The notes beneath the pieces are model-generated. The model did no database searches. It worked only from the letters and a program-made list of their open reading frames with translations, and was not told where the DNA came from. A DNA stretch of 64,000 nt from Malassezia japonica. Its lineage: Eukaryota; Basidiomycota; Malasseziomycetes; Malasseziales; Malasseziaceae. The stretch spans positions 1,426,001 through 1,490,000 of the forward strand of contig NC_083370.1 of assembly GCF_029542785.1 (NCBI RefSeq), given 5' to 3'. Each line of letters begins with the position of its first letter. Position 1 is the first letter of the stretch. The translations under genes were made by a program, and so were the position numbers. This document shows, piece by piece, positions 9,464 to 19,041 of the stretch.

Positions 9464-11639
9464 ATGAGTGACTCCCTCCTCGCCGCGCTGTCGTCGCTCT
9501 CCATCGAGCCGGCCGCTCCCAAGGCCGTGTCGCACCAGGCTGCCGAGTCTCAGGCTGCCTGGGGCGAGGCCCTTGCTGCGCTCCCTGCTGCGGAGCTGCC
9601 GAGCGGCTACCACCTGCTCAAGACGCTCGTCTTCAAGCCCAAGACCGCCAAGAACGATACGCCGGTGCCTGTGATCGTCGTGACGGACGAACAGACGCAG
9701 ACGAACACGAGCGCTATCGGCGCACACCTCAAGCTGAAGGAGCTGCGCCTCGCTGTTCCGGAACTGCTGCGCGCGACACTCGACGCGACCAAGGACGATG
9801 GTACGTGCATCTTCTCACCCAGTCTCGCCCTTTAATGTGACCGAGGCGAACGCGGGCAAGGTCCGTGTCCTCCTTGACGAAGGAATCGTGGGGTCGGATG
9901 TGCCGTACGCCGTCCACGCGCGCTCCGCGTCCGAGACGGTGTTTGTGACCGGCGCGGCGCTCAAGGCCTACCTCGAGAGCACCAAGGTGCCGCTCGATGT
10001 CGCCGCCTTTAGCTCGCTCGCTGCCCCTACCCCGGCTCCGCCTGCCGCGAAGCCCGCCGCAAAGGCCAAGGCGGTGGACGCAAAGATCGCCGACGCCGAG
10101 CTGATCGGCATTACGGTGCAAAAGGACCTCGACTTCCCCGAATGGTACCAGCAGGTGCTGCGCAAGGGTGACATGCTCGACTACTACGATGTGAGTGGCT
10201 GCTACATCCTTAAGCCCTGGAGCTACTTTGTCTGGGAGTCTATCCAGAAGTTCTTTGACGGCGAGATCAAGAAGATCGGTGTCCAGAACTGCTACTTCCC
10301 GATGTTTGTCTCGTCGGATGTGCTCGAAAAGGAAAAGGACCACATTGAGGGCTTCGCCCCCGAGGTCGCGTGGGTGACGCGCGCCGGCAAGTCGGAGCTC
10401 GAGAAGCCCGTCGCGATCCGTCCCACGTCCGAGACGGTGATGTACCCCTACTATGCGCGCTGGATCCAGAGCCATCGTGACCTGCCCCTGAAGCTCAACC
10501 AGTGGAACAGTGTCGTGCGCTGGGAGTTTAAGCACCCCCAGCCCTTCCTGCGTACGCGCGAGTTCCTCTGGCAAGAGGGCCACACCGCGCACCTGACCCA
10601 GGAGTCGGCCGGCGAGGAGGTCATGCACATCCTCGACCTGTACCGCCGCGTGTACGAGGAGCTGCTTGCGCTGCCCGTCGTGCCCGGTGTCAAGTCTGAG
10701 AAGGAAAAGTTTGCCGGTGGTCTGTACACGACCACCGTCGAGGGCTACATCCCCACGACCGGCCGCGGTATCCAGGGCGGTACCTCGCACTGCCTCGGCC
10801 AGAACTTTTCCAAGATGTTTGACATTACTGTGCAGGACCCCAAGGCGACGGACGAGACGCGCGGCAAGCCCGAGGGCCGTCTCTTTGTCTGGCAGAACTC
10901 GTGGGGTCTATCTACGCGCCCGATTGGTGTGATGGTCATGGTGCACGGTGACAACAAGGGTCTTGTGATGCCCCCCCGCGTCGCGAGCACGCAGGTGGCG
11001 ATTGTCCCCTGTGGTCTGGGTGTCAAGGTTGCGCAGGACGTCAAGGACGCTGTGAACGAGACGTGCACGCGCATCGCCAACGAGCTGACCAAGGCGGACG
11101 TGCGTGCGCACGCCGACCTGCGTGACAACTACAACCCCGGCTTCAAGTTCAACGACTGGGAGCTGCGCGGTGTGCCGATCCGTCTCGAGATCGGCCCCAA
11201 GGACCTGGAGAAGAAGTCGGTCGTTGGTGTGCGCCGCGACAATGGTGCGAAGGAGTCGCTCCCCATCGACACGATCGCCGAGACGATCCCTGCGCTGCTC
11301 AACACGATCCACAACGACATGTACGCGCGCGCCAACGCCGAGTTCCGCGACCACCGCAAGGTGGTCACCGAGTGGGACGCGTTTACCTCTACGCTCAACG
11401 CCAAGAACCATGTGATCATCCCGTGGTGCGAGGAGGAGGCGTGCGAGGATCAGATCAAGGACCGCAGTGCGCGCACGGTCACCTCGGGCGAGGCGCAGGA
11501 CGAACGTGCCCCCTCGATGGGCGCCAAGTCGCTGTGCATTCCCTTTGACCAGACGCCCTACCCCTCGATCGAGGGCAAGCAGTGCCCCCAGTGCGGCAAG
11601 GCTGCCAAGCGCTGGACGATGTTTGGCCGTAGCTACTAA
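9464..11639 (+). CDS. cytosolic prolyl-tRNA synthetase with N-terminal YbaK/ProX-like editing domain
   Basis: Exons 9464-9800 and 9823-11639 with a 22-nt intron (9801-9822); 717 residues. The first ~170 residues resemble a YbaK/ProX-type trans-editing domain (ELPSGYHLLKTLVFKP, then SPFNVTEANAGKVRVLLDEG across the junction). A class II catalytic core follows: GCYILKPWSYFVWESIQKFF, RPTSETVMYPYYARWIQSH, RTREFLWQEGHTAH and STRPIGVMVMVHGDNKG. An anticodon-binding domain and the archaeal/eukaryotic-type C-terminal zinc region ending in GRSY complete it. It charges tRNA-Pro. It converges on the seryl-tRNA synthetase with just 6 bp between stop codons. Confidence 0.95.
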
Positions 11640-11645
11640 TTAGCT

Positions 11646-13004
11646 CTACTTGCGCTTCTGGCTCGTGGTGCCCTTGGGCAGTGCACGCGTGAACGGAATA
11701 AAGTCGCGGCCCTGCATATAGGGTTGGAGCACCGGGGGAATGCGCAGGCCCTCCTCCGTCTGCCAGTTCTCGACGATGCAGCACAGCGCGCGCTCCGTAG
11801 CGCAGAGCGTGCCGTTGAGCATGTGGCAGTACTGCTTCTTGGAGTCGCCCTGCTTCTTGATGCCGCAGCGCACCTCGAGCCGCCGGCTCTGGTAGTCGGT
11901 GCAGTTCGAGCAGGAGACGAGCTCCTTGTGCTCACCCTGGAAGGGGAACCAGGCCTCGAGGTCGTACTTTTGCGCCGCCGCGTTGTTCAGCGCGCCCGAC
12001 ACGATGCCCACGACGCGGTAGGGGATCTGGAGGCTCTGGTAAAACTCCTCCGAGTTCTGCAGCATCTCGTCGAGCATCGCCCACGAGCTGGCAGGGTCCG
12101 TGATGCAGAACTGCTCGATCTTCTCGAACTGGTGCACGCGGAAGATGCCCCAAGTGTCCTTGCCGTGGGAGCCGGCTTCCTTGCGGAAGCACGTCGAGTA
12201 GCCCGCGTACTTGATCGGGAGCTGCTCGGCAGGCTTCTCGAACCACTCGTTCGAGTGGAACGCCGAGATGGGCTGCTCGGACGTGGCAATGAGGTACTTG
12301 TCGTCCTCGTCGCCGGTGACCTTGTAGAGCTCCTCGTCAAAGTCCTCGAGCTGCGCCGTCTTGGCCATGTGCTCCTTGCGCATCATGAACGGCGTCATGA
12401 TCTTCTTGAAGCCCTTCTTGCGCAGGAAGTCGAGACCGTAGTTGATCAGCGCCTGGTTCAGGTCGACACCGTCGCCGGTCAGGTAGAAACCGCGGTGGCC
12501 GGCGATCTTTGCGCCGCGCTCCGTGTCAAAGGTCTCGAGGCGGTACATGACCTCGTGGTGCGACAGGATATTGTCCTTCTTCTCAAACACGCCGTTGGGC
12601 CCGTCGGGGTGCCACGTCTTGGTGGTCACGTTGTCGTCCTCGGTCTGGGACACCGGGGCGTTGTCGCCGACAATGTTGCCGATCGTGCCCGCTTTGGCGC
12701 GCATCACGCGCTCCGCCTCGGCGACCTTGGGCTTGAAGTCGGCAATCTTGGCATCGATCTCCTTCTTCTGGGCGAGCTCCTCGTCGGCGCTCTCCTTGTT
12801 CTTCTTCTTCGCGGTGATCGCCTTTTGGGTCGCGTTGACCTCCTGCTGGAGGTTGTTCAGCTGGAACTCGAGCTGCACCCACTCCTTGTACAGGCCGAGC
12901 ACCTCGTCGACGAGCTCCACGCTCGCGCCACGCTTGCGCTGCGACTCACGCACCACCTCGGGGTTGCCGCCTTTCTCTACCTGGAGCTGCTGCAGGTCAA
13001 TCAT
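11646..13004 (-). CDS. SES1: cytosolic seryl-tRNA synthetase
   Basis: A 452-residue class II synthetase. Starting at the ATG at 13004 gives the family-typical MIDLQQLQVEKGGNPEVVRESQ; an in-frame ATG at 13076 would add 24 basic residues and overlap the Zuo1 start, so I reject it. The N-terminal helical hairpin that grips the tRNA long arm (about residues 30-110, KKKNKESADEELAQKK) is clear. The catalytic motifs include TPFMMRKEHM, TSEQPISAFH, FRKEAGSHGKDTWGIFRVHQFEK and the serine-site NGTLCATERALCCIVEN. No intron. Divergent from ZUO1 across 52 bp that contain CACGTG. Confidence 0.95.
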   Translation of the reverse strand: MIDLQQLQVEKGGNPEVVRESQRKRGASVELVDEVLGLYKEWVQLEFQLNNLQQEVNATQKAITAKKKNKESADEELAQKKEIDAKIADFKPKVAEAERVMRAKAGTIGNIVGDNAPVSQTEDDNVTTKTWHPDGPNGVFEKKDNILSHHEVMYRLETFDTERGAKIAGHRGFYLTGDGVDLNQALINYGLDFLRKKGFKKIMTPFMMRKEHMAKTAQLEDFDEELYKVTGDEDDKYLIATSEQPISAFHSNEWFEKPAEQLPIKYAGYSTCFRKEAGSHGKDTWGIFRVHQFEKIEQFCITDPASSWAMLDEMLQNSEEFYQSLQIPYRVVGIVSGALNNAAAQKYDLEAWFPFQGEHKELVSCSNCTDYQSRRLEVRCGIKKQGDSKKQYCHMLNGTLCATERALCCIVENWQTEEGLRIPPVLQPYMQGRDFIPFTRALPKGTTSQKRK

Positions 13005-13028
13005 GTTGCGAACGAGACCGTGATGGGT

Positions 13029-13034
13029 CACGTG
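13029..13034. promoter_or_regulatory. CACGTG palindrome in the 52 bp SES1/ZUO1 divergent promoter
   Basis: The hexamer sits almost centrally between start codons at 13004 (minus) and 13057 (plus). With so little space it is likely to serve both genes. Confidence 0.5.
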
Positions 13035-13056
13035 TTTCTTCTTCCCCCGTTTTACG

Positions 13057-14403
13057 ATGGTGCCCGTTGTGGACATTCCGTTTGCGCTGCCGGCCGCGCC
13101 GGCGAACTACGCTGCGCCCGCTGCCTCGACCTCGGCGGTGCCGCTGACGACCGCCAAGGTGGAGCCTGCGGGCCCTGCCTTCCTCGGCTTCATCCGCCGC
13201 AGCCTGCACCAGAGCTCGTTTGCGGAGGACGACGCGCTGATGAAGCAGCGCCTCGCCGACCACGCCGCGGCGAACGCCGAGGTGGACGAGCTGGACAACG
13301 ACATCGGTGAGGAGCCCGAGAGCGAAGAGCTGCTCGAGAGCGACCCGAAGGAGTGGAAGTCGCAAGACCACTACGCGGTCCTCGGTCTCTCGTCTCGCCG
13401 CTACAAGGCCACCGACCACGAGATCAAGATTGCGCACCGCAAGAAGGTTCTCAAGCACCACCCCGATAAGAAGGCGGGCGCTTCTGGCCTTGCGAACGAC
13501 GACTCCTTCTTCAAGTGTGTCGCCAAGGCGCACGAGATCCTCTCGAACCCGGAGAAGCGCCGTCAGTTTGACAGTGTCGACGAGGGCATCGACGACGAGG
13601 CTGTGCCGACTGGCAAGGAGGCTCCCGAGCGCTTCTTTGAGCTGTGGGGCCCTGTCTTCGAGCGCGAGGCGCGCTTCTCGAAGAACACGCCGGTGCCGTC
13701 GCTTGGCGACGAGAACAGCACCAAGGAGCAGGTCGACGAGTTCTACAACTTCTTCTACGACTTTGACTCGTGGCGCAGCTTCGAGTACCTCGACAAGGAG
13801 GCGAACGAGGGCAGCGACTCGCGCGACGAGAAGCGCTACACCGAGAAGAAGAACCGCAACGAGCGCGCCCGCCGCAAGAAGGAGGACAACGCCCGCCTGC
13901 GCAACCTCGTCGACAAGGCGCTGTCGGTCGACCCGCGCATCAAGCAGTTCCGTGCGCAGGAGCGTGCCGCGCGTGAGGCCAAGAAGAACAAGGGCCGCCC
14001 GGGTGCGCCGGGCAACGCTGCCGCTACCGCCGCCGCTGAGGCCGAGCGCAAGAAGGCCGAGGCCGAAAAGGCGGCTGCCGACGCCGCCGCGAAGGAGGAG
14101 GCCGAGAAGGCGCAGCGTGCCGACGCCAAGAAGGTGCGCGAGGCTGCCAAGAAGAACCTGAAGAAGGAGAAGAAGGCGCTGCGCACCCTCATCGCCGAGG
14201 CAAACTACTTCCAACCGGACGGCACGACGCCGTCGGCGAGCATCCTCGACAAGCAGCTCACCACGCTCGACGCGCTCTGCACTGCGCTCGAGCCCGAGGC
14301 GGTGCAGGCCCTGCGCGAGACGTGCGAGAAGGACAAGGCCAGCGCTCAGGCCGCGCTGCACCAGGCCGCCCAGGACAAGTCGCTGGGTGATGCGTTCGCT
14401 TAA
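13057..14403 (+). CDS. ZUO1: Zuotin, ribosome-associated J-protein
   Basis: A 448-residue protein with a J-domain (DHYAVLGLSSRRYKATDHEI, HPD at residues 135-137) followed by the ZHD region and a long charged Ala/Lys/Glu helix (KKAEAEKAAADAAAKEEAEK). This is the layout of Zuo1, which pairs with Ssz1 in the ribosome-associated complex and stimulates Ssb-type Hsp70 at the polypeptide exit tunnel. The C-terminal ~100 residues form the four-helix bundle region; no SANT repeats are present, so this is the fungal Zuo1 and not the MPP11 form. No intron. It lies in a block of translation genes (Sec65, ProRS, SerRS). Confidence 0.92.
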   Translation: MVPVVDIPFALPAAPANYAAPAASTSAVPLTTAKVEPAGPAFLGFIRRSLHQSSFAEDDALMKQRLADHAAANAEVDELDNDIGEEPESEELLESDPKEWKSQDHYAVLGLSSRRYKATDHEIKIAHRKKVLKHHPDKKAGASGLANDDSFFKCVAKAHEILSNPEKRRQFDSVDEGIDDEAVPTGKEAPERFFELWGPVFEREARFSKNTPVPSLGDENSTKEQVDEFYNFFYDFDSWRSFEYLDKEANEGSDSRDEKRYTEKKNRNERARRKKEDNARLRNLVDKALSVDPRIKQFRAQERAAREAKKNKGRPGAPGNAAATAAAEAERKKAEAEKAAADAAAKEEAEKAQRADAKKVREAAKKNLKKEKKALRTLIAEANYFQPDGTTPSASILDKQLTTLDALCTALEPEAVQALRETCEKDKASAQAALHQAAQDKSLGDAFA

Positions 14404-14413
14404 GTAGTATACA

Positions 14414-15688
14414 CTATTTCATCGCAGCAAGCTCGGCGTGCGTAAATACGTGATGGTCGCGCAGAAAGACGTAGTGGAAGCGCGCATTGCGGCGCACCTC
14501 AGCAGAGGTAAACTCGGCGCGGAGCCGCTCGCGCTCCTCGTCCGAGAGGCGGCATGGGCGGCCGGCCGCACGCTGCGCGGCCAGCTCCTCGTCCAGCGCA
14601 CGCATCACGTACCGCGCCGAGGTGCCGATGCGGATGCATGCGCGCGACGCGAGCTCGACCAGGGTGAGCTGCTTGGTGCGCCACGCGGCGAGTGCGCGCT
14701 GGTACGCCTTCTTTTCGGGGCCAAAGGAGCTGTCGAGACGACTTGGCCGCGCCTTTTTCGGCTTCGGCGGCGCGTCGCTCACGCTGCTGGTTGCGTGCCG
14801 CACGACCGCCATCGCCGCCTCGTACGGCGTCGCGGCGAGGTCGGCGGGGGGCTGCTCGAGCACCCGCCGTGTCGCCCGCTCATAGGTACGCAGGACGAGC
14901 TGGTGAAAGAGCTCGAGGCCAACGTACGCGTCGCTCGCCGCGTACTCTTGCTGCAGGTGCGACAGGGGGGTATTGGTCCACCGGCTCACACGCACTGCGT
15001 CCTTGCGCAGCGTGCGGTCGAGGTAGGACTGGCACAGGTCGCGCAGGCTGACGAGCAGACGGCGGTGCTTCCAGCGGCTGGGATCGAGCGCCTTGGCCAT
15101 CGCACTTAGCTCGACCAGCCCGTTGCTCACGAGCTTAAAGTCGCGCCGAAGCTTGTGCCCGTCGTTGCGCACCGCGACACCGACCTTGAGGATATGCGGA
15201 TCGGCGAGCATCTCTCGTATGCTCTGGGGCACACAACCCATTGCCGAGAGGTGTATAATGTAGATATTGTTTGCCATGCCGAGCTGCATCACGGCCGTGC
15301 GCCCGGGAAACTGGCCCATATTCCACTCCAGGTCGAAGCCCACCGACTTGGCGACGGTGCCACAGCGCGCCAACGCGCCGGGCAGCAGCGCATCGACCTC
15401 GCGCTCGCTATCAAAATACGTCACTTTGGGCTTGCGCACTACGCTCGGCACGTCGGGCGCGTACAGCTGGTCGTAGCACCGTGGCACCGTGCCAAGCGGG
15501 CGCCGGTAGGAATAGATCGGATCGCCGACTTCGGCGTCGACGCGCGCCTGGTCGGCAAGCGCCGCGGCAAGGCGATCAATGCTTTTCGGTACGGCAATCG
15601 CCTCGTACGGCGGCGCGCGGCTCGAGTACGCCCGCTTGGGGCGCACAAACATCCGCTTCGCGCCGCGGCTCGCCGAACACAGGGCCAT
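14414..15688 (-). CDS. DEDDy 3'-5' exonuclease (WRN-exonuclease-like)
   Basis: A 424-residue protein starting at MALCSASRGAKRM (ATG 15688). The exonuclease core shows the DEDD residues: motif I FDLEWN, motif II around KVGVAVRNDGHKLRRD, motif III YAASDAY, with Tyr giving the DEDDy subclass. The region VSLRDLCQSYLDRTL between motifs is typical of WRN/RNase D-type domains. The C-terminal ~120 residues are basic and helical with no helicase domain, so it is a stand-alone exonuclease. The frame is open upstream, but that part overlaps the coding sequence of the GH8 gene. The N-terminus is Arg/Ser-rich and could be a mitochondrial signal. The role (DNA repair or RNA processing) cannot be decided from sequence. 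Confidence 0.82.
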   Translation of the reverse strand: MALCSASRGAKRMFVRPKRAYSSRAPPYEAIAVPKSIDRLAAALADQARVDAEVGDPIYSYRRPLGTVPRCYDQLYAPDVPSVVRKPKVTYFDSEREVDALLPGALARCGTVAKSVGFDLEWNMGQFPGRTAVMQLGMANNIYIIHLSAMGCVPQSIREMLADPHILKVGVAVRNDGHKLRRDFKLVSNGLVELSAMAKALDPSRWKHRRLLVSLRDLCQSYLDRTLRKDAVRVSRWTNTPLSHLQQEYAASDAYVGLELFHQLVLRTYERATRRVLEQPPADLAATPYEAAMAVVRHATSSVSDAPPKPKKARPSRLDSSFGPEKKAYQRALAAWRTKQLTLVELASRACIRIGTSARYVMRALDEELAAQRAAGRPCRLSDEERERLRAEFTSAEVRRNARFHYVFLRDHHVFTHAELAAMK

Positions 15689-15714
15689 GGCAGCAGCGTG
15701 GCCCCTGCACGAGC

Positions 15715-15720
15715 CACGTG
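15715..15720. promoter_or_regulatory. CACGTG upstream of the exonuclease gene
   Basis: Located in the 40 bp between the GH8 stop codon (15729) and the exonuclease start (15688), 27 bp upstream of the ATG. Confidence 0.45.
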
Positions 15721-15728
15721 GAGCAACA

Positions 15729-16852
15729 CTACGAAAGCCAATACGGAGCGGCCATGGCCTCCTCGGCAATGACCAGGTCGATCGAGTCGCCAAAGTACTC
15801 GGGCTCCTCGTCATCGAGCGCACGCACAGCAGCAAGCTGGTTCTGCGAGTCGCCCAGGGCATAACACAGGTAGCCCGCGGGGGCAATGTAGGCACGCGCT
15901 GGGTCAGTGCGGCGACATACACGAATAGTCGACCAATGCCTTGCCGTCGCGCACGCGGATTCCGGCGGGCACCGCGGGGAACTTGCACGAGAGGAGCGTG
16001 CGGTGCATCGCCTGGAGCAGAGGCAGGATGCGCTGGTCGCCGCTCACGGCGTAATAGTGCGCGAGGCGCCACGCTGGGTGAGTCAAGTTACGTACGCGTA
16101 CGGCACGCGTTCCAGCTCATCTCGCCGTCGTACTTCGACTCGAGGTGCTTGCCGCGCGGGGGATGCCAGCCATGGCGCGAGTCGTATACCAAAAAGTCGG
16201 CAATGAGGCCCGTATGAGTGTGCTGCATCTGGGTCAGCGCGACCTGCAGCGTCGCTTCGAGGACCTGTTGCCAGCGCGAGCGCGCATGGGGGTCGGGGTG
16301 CTTCAGGTGAAACAGGAGGAAGCTCGACAGGATAAAGTCGGAACTACGCGTCGAGTTGTAGAGCCGCTGGTTGTCGCGCCCGTCCTGGTTGCACCAGTCG
16401 CCGAGCAAAGGAACGTGGAGCGACGGGTGGATGCAGTGCGCCATCAGCGCGTCGCACAGGCGCGCAGCCTCTGCGCCGTACACACCGCCGGGGTGCATCT
16501 GCGAGCCATGCGGCCACTTGCGCGCAGCGAGGAACAGCGCCGTGGCAATGTCAATGTCGCCGTCCGTGGCGCAGTCCTCGGCATCCTCCGCGACGTACAG
16601 CTGCTGGCGCGAGTCCATGCGCACCTGCCACTTCATCAGGCCATGATTGTTGCGGTAGGCCTGAAAGAAGGACAGCAGCCCGTCAAAGTCGGCCTGGTTG
16701 CCGTGCAGCACCGCAATGAGCATCGCGTATCCGTGCGCCTCTGAGCACGTCACTGCGTCACCATTGTCGCCCGAGCCGTTGTAGAAGCAGTACATGCCCA
16801 TAGGGCTCGACCGCATGTACGTTCCACACCAGCTACGGTACCGCGCGTCCAT
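15729..16852 (-). CDS. glycoside hydrolase family 8 enzyme (endoglucanase/chitosanase-like)
   Basis: Exons 16852-16096, 16073-15921, 15898-15729 with two 22-nt introns; 359 residues. GH8 hallmarks: SEAHGYAMLIAV with the expected proton-donor Glu at residue 38, ATDGDIDIATALFLA with the acidic residues at 97-101, and NACRTPWRLAHYY, a motif reassembled exactly across the first intron. GH8 enzymes hydrolyse beta-1,4-linked cellulose, xylan or chitosan. The family is predominantly bacterial and unusual in fungi. No signal peptide is visible at the ATG at 16852, and no in-frame upstream ATG exists in the 319 bp before eS17. Secretion would need an unseen upstream exon. The two introns match the host's own 22-nt pattern, so if acquired, the gene is long resident. 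Confidence 0.85.
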
Positions 16853-17171
16853 CACAAACGAAACAGGGAAATGACAGGGGCTCGGATCTGGCCACAGCCC
16901 GACTCGACAAGTGGAGCGCGCCGAAACTCGGCGAAACTATCCCGAGGTGTTCGCTGCGCAACGCGACTGGGTCGCAGCAGGGCGAGGTCTATGCGCTATC
17001 CGCGCCAGACTATCGGAACCAGTGTGTCATTTGACACTGCCATCTCCCCATACACACAGTGCCAAGTACGACTCTAGCCGTTGGCCAAAGGAAACATGCA
17101 TTACATGATGTATTTTTAGTACGCCTACTGTAGGCACACTAGCGTATACCGCCGTATTTTATGCAAACGGC
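16853..17171. other. 319 bp intergenic region between GH8 and eS17 genes
   Basis: It holds the GH8 promoter and the eS17 3' region, both on the minus strand. I see no RNA gene, repeat or credible small reading frame in it. Confidence 0.5.
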
Positions 17172-17839
17172 TTAACGACGGCCGGCACCAGGGACGTGGC
17201 GACCCTTGCGCTCCGGAACCTGCGAGAGGGTGACCGGGGCGGTGACCGTGACCGGGAGGTTGTCAAAGCCGAGGCTGTGGATCAGCTCATCGGTGTCAGG
17301 GTCGATCTCAAGCGGCGCAACCGACGAGTCCAGGGCAGAGACCTCGGGCACGTATTGGTCCTGGAGTGTAAGTACAATGACGGGGGGTGAAAACGTACCT
17401 TGCGCTCGCGCTCCTCCTCCTGGAGCTTGAACGAGATGCCGCGGACGGGGCCACGCTGAATCCGCTTCATCAGGTGGGTGGTGAAGCCGGCAATCTTGTT
17501 CCTCAGGCGCTTCGAGGGGATAATGGCGACCTCATCGATGACCTTCTTGTTCGTGTGGAAGTCCACCGGGTTGAGACGGGGGTAGTACTTCTCGATGAGA
17601 ACGCGAGCGGCGCGCTTGGTGGTCTTGGTACGAACGCGACCCTGTTAGGTGTTAGCTTTATCCTCAAAGAGAGAGTGCATGGGCAAGCTCGTCTCGCATA
17701 GTGCTTGGGCCTCTGTCCTCTTTTCCCATGCTGCCAAGCGCGGGTCAAGGCGAGGCGCAGTGTGCTCCGCAGACGGCGCATCTGCCGAACACCATGCAAG
17801 ACGTGCCGGCCCAACGCACATCATTATGTCACTCACCAT
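17172..17839 (-). CDS. RPS17: 40S ribosomal protein eS17
   Basis: Exons 17839-17837 (just the ATG), 17641-17399, 17360-17172; introns 195 and 38 nt; 144 residues. The protein begins [21 protein letters not shown] and contains [17 protein letters not shown] and [20 protein letters not shown], the eS17 signature, ending in GAGRR. An intron directly after the start codon is typical of fungal ribosomal-protein genes. The long first intron has complementary 7-bp arms (17705-17711 and 17808-17814) that could fold the donor towards the branch site. The promoter (17840-18089) is shared divergently with uS8 and has a CACGTG at 17939. Confidence 0.95.
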
Positions 17840-17938
17840 ACTGTGCTAGTGTTGTAGGAACAGGAAAAGGCAGCGCTGGCAGAGGCACTTTGTACGGCGC
17901 ACCTTCCTGCGTGGCTCCGCTTGTAGTTTTGAACACTT

Positions 17939-17944
17939 CACGTG
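17939..17944. promoter_or_regulatory. CACGTG in the shared eS17/uS8 promoter
   Basis: Lies in the 250 bp between the divergent start codons of two small-subunit ribosomal protein genes (17839 and 18090), about midway, suggesting co-regulation. Confidence 0.5.
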
Positions 17945-18089
17945 ACAATGTACATTACCAAGGCCCGGCGGAGGCATTACGGAAAAAATTCGGAAATGCC
18001 CCTGTACCCCCCAGGCAATTCGCACGCTCAGCGCGCGCCATTTTCTTCTCGCTACCGATTCCTTAGTCGATCGTCACCGCAAGTACAAT

Positions 18090-18806
18090 ATGGTCAGGGT
18101 CTCGGTTCTGGTACGTATTGATGTCTACGGCAAGAGCATGGGCTAACACTGAACAGAATGACGCCCTTGTGAGCATTGTTAACGCTGAGCGCCGGGGTAA
18201 GCGCCAGGTTCTCCTCCGCCCCTCCTCGAAGGTGGTGGTCAAGTTCCTCAGCGTTATGCAGAAGCACGGTACGTATTCGTATCGCACGGCACAGGGGAAA
18301 GAGGAGAGAATGCGGCGCTCCATTGTGGTCAGCGGCATGCCTGCTCGGGATTATAACTGTTGAACTACTGGGTATCTCTTCCACCGGTGTTCATCTTTAA
18401 GATTCCGAGATATCAACGCGGCTAGCTTGGTGCATGTCAGACTCTCTGGCGTGCTCCAGTGCGTAATAGGCATGTCCTGTGGCTGCTACATTCTCTCTTT
18501 TTTTTACTTGTGCTGTGCTTTTTCAGGACAGAATACTGACCGTCAGGTTACATTGGTGACTTTGAGATCATTGACGACCACCGTGCCGGCAAGATCGTGG
18601 TGAGCCTCAACGGCCGCATCAACAAGTGCGGTGTTGTCTCGCCCCGCTTCTCCGTTCCCCTTAACCAGATCGAGGGCTGGGTCTCGAACATGCTTCCCGC
18701 CCGTTCGTACGGCTTTGTCGTCCTCACCACCTCGGCTGGCATTATGGACCACGAGGAGGCCCGCCGGAAGCACGTTGCCGGCAAGATCCTCGGCTACTTC
18801 TACTAA
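18090..18806 (+). CDS. RPS22: 40S ribosomal protein uS8 (S22/S15A)
   Basis: Exons 18090-18110, 18157-18268, 18547-18806; introns 46 and 278 nt; 130 residues, the usual uS8 length. It starts [18 protein letters not shown] and includes [40 protein letters not shown] and ends GKILGYFY. The protein sits in the central domain of the 40S subunit. The second intron is the longest in the window and contains a well-formed H/ACA snoRNA (see 18344-18493), as in Saccharomyces cerevisiae, where one RPS22 paralogue hosts snR44. Confidence 0.96.
18344..18493 (+). ncRNA. snR44: H/ACA box snoRNA in uS8 intron 2, snR44-like, predicted to guide 18S pseudouridylation
   Basis: Two hairpins with the H/ACA layout. 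Hairpin 1: lower stem 18344-18350 with 18403-18409 (7 pairs), upper stem GAAC/GTTC (18362-18365 with 18389-18392) and CTGG/CCGG (18368-18371 with 18384-18387). The H box ATATCA (ANANNA) follows at once at 18410-18415. Hairpin 2 spans about 18416-18487 with upper stem CATGTC/GGCATG (18433-18438 with 18469-18474), and ACA is at 18488-18490. The pocket arms of hairpin 1 (ATAACT at 18353-18358 and TTTAA at 18396-18400) are complementary to UUAAA and AGUUAU flanking a U-C in 18S rRNA. By my count on the recalled yeast 18S sequence this is U106, the known snR44 target. The target of hairpin 2 I could not assign. Confidence 0.8.
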
Positions 18807-19041
18807 ATGCCTTGCACGGAACTTGAATGCCGACCGGTGACACGGCTTGCATACTCATCATCAAGTCAGGCATCAAAAGCCCGCAGTGCCAAGAAGACGG
18901 AGTCTTGGCCTGTACTATGTCGTAGTATGTCTACGCGATAGCTGTGGGCCGTAGCCTTATGGGCAACGAGGTATGCATCGATTCCCTTCGAGCACCACGT
19001 CGCCTGCCAGGAAATCATGATGGCTTTTCCCTATACGCTAG

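Noticed and set aside
9801..9822. apparent frameshifts in ProRS, DEAD helicase, synaptojanin, Swd2 and others, as if pseudogenes
   Set aside because: Each break coincides with a 22-25 nt segment having donor, branch and acceptor signals, and removal restores conserved sequence exactly.
13005..13076. SES1 start at 13076 adding 24 residues
   Set aside because: The extension is not seen in SerRS proteins and would overlap the ZUO1 start codon; MIDLQQ at 13004 matches the family.
11724..13310. 528-codon open frame antisense to SES1
   Set aside because: Leu/Val/Arg-rich shadow of the seryl-tRNA synthetase; no homology signal, and it overlaps the ZUO1 start.
12997..14361. 454-codon frame antisense to ZUO1
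   Set aside because: Shadow of the repetitive Glu/Lys/Ala codons of the Zuotin charged region.
17642..17836. snoRNA in the first eS17 intron, or in eL14 intron 1
   Set aside because: Isolated ATGATG and CTGA-like words occur but not with C/D box order and terminal stem, and no two-hairpin H/ACA layout was found.
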